Shown piece after piece: positions 61,937-64,000 of a stretch of DNA of 64,000 bases (position 1 is the stretch's first letter; every line of letters begins with the position of its first letter). The DNA lies in the NCBI GenBank assembly GCA_964036045.1, contig CAXIWF010000806.1, positions 186,001 to 250,000 of the forward strand, in the 5' to 3' direction. Position numbers and translations under genes: made by a program. The notes below the pieces were generated by a model. That model was not told the DNA's origin. It did no database searches and saw only the letters and a list, made by a program, of their open reading frames with translations. This DNA comes from Eutreptiella sp. 'Long Island Sound 2002' (lineage: Eukaryota > Euglenozoa > Euglenophyceae > Eutreptiales > Eutreptiaceae).

Positions 61937-63630
61937 TTATCCGAGAATTTCCGAGAATTTTCTGAGATTTTTCCGAGAATTTTCCGAGAATTTTCCGAGA
62001 ATTTTCTGAGAATTTTCCGAGAATTTTCCGAGAATTTTCCGAGAATTTTCCGAGAATTTTCCGAGAATTTTCGGAGAATTTTCCGAGAATTTTCCGAGAA
62101 TTTTCTGAGAATTTTCCGAGAATTTTCCGAGAATTTTCTGAGAATTTTCCGAGAATTATCCGAGAATTTCCGAGAATTTTCTGAGATTTTTCCGAGAATT
62201 TTCCGAGAATTTTCTGAGAATTTTCCGAGAATTTTCCGAGAATTTTCCGAGAATTTTCCGAGAATTTTCCGAGAATTTTCCGAGAATTTTCCAAGAATTT
62301 TCCGAGAATTTTCCGAGAATTTTCCGGGAATTTTCCGAGAATTTTCCGAGAATTTTCCGAGAATTTTCCGAGAATTATCCGAGAATTTCCGAGAATTTTC
62401 TGAGATTTTTCCGAGAATTTTCCGAGAATTTTCCGAGAATTTTCCGAGAATTTTCTCAGAATTTTCCGAGAATTTTCCGAGAATTTTCCGAGAATTTTCC
62501 GTCAATTTTCCGAGAATTTTCCGAGAATTTTCCGAGAATTTTCCGAGAATTTTCCGAGAATTTTCCGAGAATTTTCGGAGAATTTTCTGAGAATTTTCCG
62601 AGAATTATCCGAGAATTTCCGAGAATTTTCTGAGATTTTTCCGAGAATTTTCCGAGAATTTTCCGAGAATTTTCTGAGAATTTTCCGAGAATTTTCCGAG
62701 AATTTTCCGAGAATTTTCCGAGAATTTTCCGAGAATTTTCCGAGAATTTTCGGAGAATTTTCCGAGAATTTTCGGAGAATTTTCCGAGAATTTTCCGAGA
62801 ATTTTCTGAGAATTTTCCGAGAATTTTCCGAGAATTTTCTGAGAATTTTCCGAGAATTATCCGAGAATTTCCGAGAATTTTCTGAGATTTTTCCGAGAAT
62901 TTTCCGAGAATTTTCCGAGAATTTTCTGAGAATTTTCCGAGAATTTTCCGAGAATTTTCTGAGAATTTTCCGAGAATTTTCCGAGAATTTTCCGAGAATT
63001 TTCCGAGAATTTTCCGAGAATTTTCCGAGAATTTTCTGAGAATTTTCCGAGAATTTTCCGAGAATGTTCCGAGAATTTTCCCAGAATTTTCCGAGAATTT
63101 TCGGAGAATTTTCCGAGAATTTTCCGAGAATTTTCTGAGAATTTTCCGAGAATTTTCCGAGAATTTTCTGAGAATTTTCCGAGAATTATCCGAGAATTTC
63201 CGAGAATTTTCTGAGATTTTTCCGAGAATTTTCCGAGAATTTTCCGAGAATTTTCTGAGAATTTTCCGAGAATTTTCCGAGAATTTTCCGAGAATTTTCC
63301 GAGAATTTTCCGAGAATTTTCCGAGAATTTTCCGAGAATTTTCCGAGAATTTTCCGAGAATTTTCCAAGAATTTTCCGAGAATTTTCCGAGAATTTTCCG
63401 AGACTTTTCGGGGAATTTTCCGAGAATTTTCCGAGAATTTTCCGAGAATTTTCCGAGAATTTTCCGAGAATTTTCCGTCAATTTTCCGAGAATTTTCCGA
63501 GAATTTTCCGAGAATTTTCCGAGAATTTTCCGAGAATTTTCCGAGAATTTTCCGAGAATTTTCCGAGAATTTTCCGAGAATTTTCCGAGAATTTTCCGAG
63601 AATTTTCGGAGAATTTTCTGAGAATTTTCC
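61937..63630 (+). repeat. Long-range paralogous block, right copy
   Basis: Partner of the block at 52477-54170. Private changes here are GAATGTTCC near 63064 and a CCCAGAA unit near 63080. From CCGTCAA onwards the offset falls to 9469 (54006/63475) and then 9458 (CGG 54149/63607), that is, one 11-mer is lost at each step relative to the left copy. Similarity fades near the right end. Confidence 0.9.
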
Positions 63631-64000
63631 GAGAATTTTCCGAGAATTTTCCGAGAATTTTCCGAGAATTTTCCGAGAATTTTCTGAGAATTTTCCGAGA
63701 ATTTTCCGAGAATTTTCTGAGAATTTTCCGAGAATTATCCGAGAATTTCCGAGAATTTTCTGAGATTTTTCCGAGAATTTTCCGAGAATTTTCCGAGAAT
63801 TTTCTGAGAATTTTCCGAGAATTTTCCGAGAATTTTCTGAGAATTTTCCGAGAATTTTCCGAGAATTTTCCGAGAATTTTCCGAGAATTTTCCGAGAATT
63901 TTCCGAGAATTTTCCAAGAATTTTCCTAGAATTTTCCGAGAATTTTCAGAGAATTTTCCGCGAATTTTCCGGGAATTTTCCGAGAATTTTCCGAGAATTT

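Larger units (their letters stand above)
1..64000 (+). repeat. 11-base tandem satellite array, unit TTTTCCGAGAA
   Basis: Every line of the window is built from the 11-base unit TTTTCCGAGAA or a near variant, always in the same orientation. The unit is six pyrimidines followed by five purines, 4 of 11 bases are G or C, and it holds one CpG. Common variants change the middle of the unit: CTGAGAA, CGGAGAA, CCAAGAA, CCGGGAA, CCGTCAA, TTTTTCGAGAA and CGGGGAA. Rare units are 10 or 12 bases long. No inversion, transposon insertion or unique sequence was seen, and both ends of the window lie inside the array. Satellites of this size and uniformity are typical of eukaryotic heterochromatin; the species and the chromosomal position cannot be read from the sequence. 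The array is non-coding: all six frames are open simply because the consensus has no stop codon in any frame. Confidence 0.98.
47178..64000 (+). repeat. Satellite domain 2 continued, 47.2-64 kb
   Basis: Anchors lie at 47178, 47408, 47616, 48286, 48571, 49318, 49604, 49823, 50361 (TTATTGG form), 50954, 51183, 51325, 51478, 52192, 52477, 52696, 52893, 53125, 53377, 53706, 54277, 54749, 54979, 55198, 55813, 56098, 56317, 56536, 56766, 56996, 57688, 57962, 58852, 59126, 59345, 60180, 60477, 60697 (preceded by GAGATTTATCC), 61531, 61707, 61937, 62156, 62375, 62605, 62857, 63186 and 63735. The last 80 bases carry CCTAGAA, CAGAGAA and CCGCGAA in close succession, and the array continues beyond the window. 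Confidence 0.83.

Noticed and set aside
60976-61965. Plus-strand frame of 329 codons, and plus-strand frames opened by ATG in GAATGTTCC at 29134, 30111 and 45133
   Set aside because: ATG arises from single substitutions in the satellite and the product is only the FREFSENFPRI repeat. No coding evidence.
1-64000. CRISPR array
   Set aside because: There are no unique spacers; units abut directly and spacing is 11 bases.
1-64000. Telomeric repeat
   Set aside because: The unit is not G-rich on one strand and resembles no known telomere repeat; C and G are equal in the unit.
1-64000. CENP-B box or other known centromere motif
   Set aside because: No 17-base CENP-B-like sequence is present; TTCCGAGAA lacks its essential bases. 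Centromere identity cannot be inferred.
1-64000. Intrinsic terminators or promoters suggested by T runs and palindromes
   Set aside because: TTTT runs and TTCNNNGAA palindromes occur in every unit and so carry no positional information.
1-64000. Window as pure assembly artefact
   Set aside because: Ordered variants, phase-consistent anchors and private differences between duplicates argue for real sequence, though exact copy number and the 27.2-28.3 kb patch would need read support.

Overview
The whole window is one uninterrupted tandem satellite. The unit is 11 bases, TTTTCCGAGAA on the + strand, in the same orientation from base 1 to base 64000, about 5,800 units by simple division. I see no gene, RNA gene, transposon, CRISPR array or unique flanking sequence, so the array runs out of the window at both ends and is longer than 64 kb. 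This points to heterochromatin of a eukaryotic chromosome (centromeric, pericentromeric or subtelomeric). Nothing identifies the taxon.

Long reading frames are open on both strands, but they are a by-product of the repeat. The unit has no stop in any of six frames. Because 11 is not a multiple of 3, all three frames of a strand read the same 11-residue peptide (ENSRKILGKFS on the minus strand, FREFSENFPRI on the plus strand). Minus-strand frames end where a TTATCC variant unit gives TAA, and begin at TTG codons made by CCAAGAA or CCGTCAA variants. I annotate no CDS.

The real information is the arrangement of variant units. A marker here called the anchor is an 11-base TTATCC unit, then a 10-base unit lacking one T, then usually a CTGAGAT unit. 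By my reading it occurs about 141 times. Most anchor-to-anchor distances are exactly 11n-1 (153, 219, 230, 285, 329, 494, 538, 571, 692 and so on), as expected if each interval holds one 10-base unit and otherwise intact 11-mers. Most distances of 11n-2 contain a second 10-base unit; six of these belong to a separate marker (anchor-2, CTGAAA, about 99 bases after a CGGGG unit).

Layout. From 1 to about 13.2 kb anchors are sparse (mostly 0.4-1.3 kb apart), with a tandem 1362-base duplication (3050-5760, third partial copy to 6690) and a 1066-base duplication (9382-11371). From 13.2 kb on, anchors are denser and a compound cassette recurs about ten times with spacing 219/230, then about 692, then 285, then often 219. 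Recent segmental duplications have offsets of 3050-3062 (17.4-23.2 kb), 449, 263, 977, 1361, 1010-1033 and 1164 bases. One long-range paralogous pair lies about 9.48 kb apart (52.4-54.2 and 61.9-63.7 kb). Between 27.18 and 28.33 kb lies a disordered patch rich in 10- and 12-base units.

Other properties read from the unit: six pyrimidines followed by five purines; one CpG per unit, with the commonest variants matching CpG deamination on either strand; AATTTT tracts phased at 11 bases; a STAT-like TTCNNNGAA core in every unit; and + strand RNA able to self-pair at 10 of 11 positions per unit.
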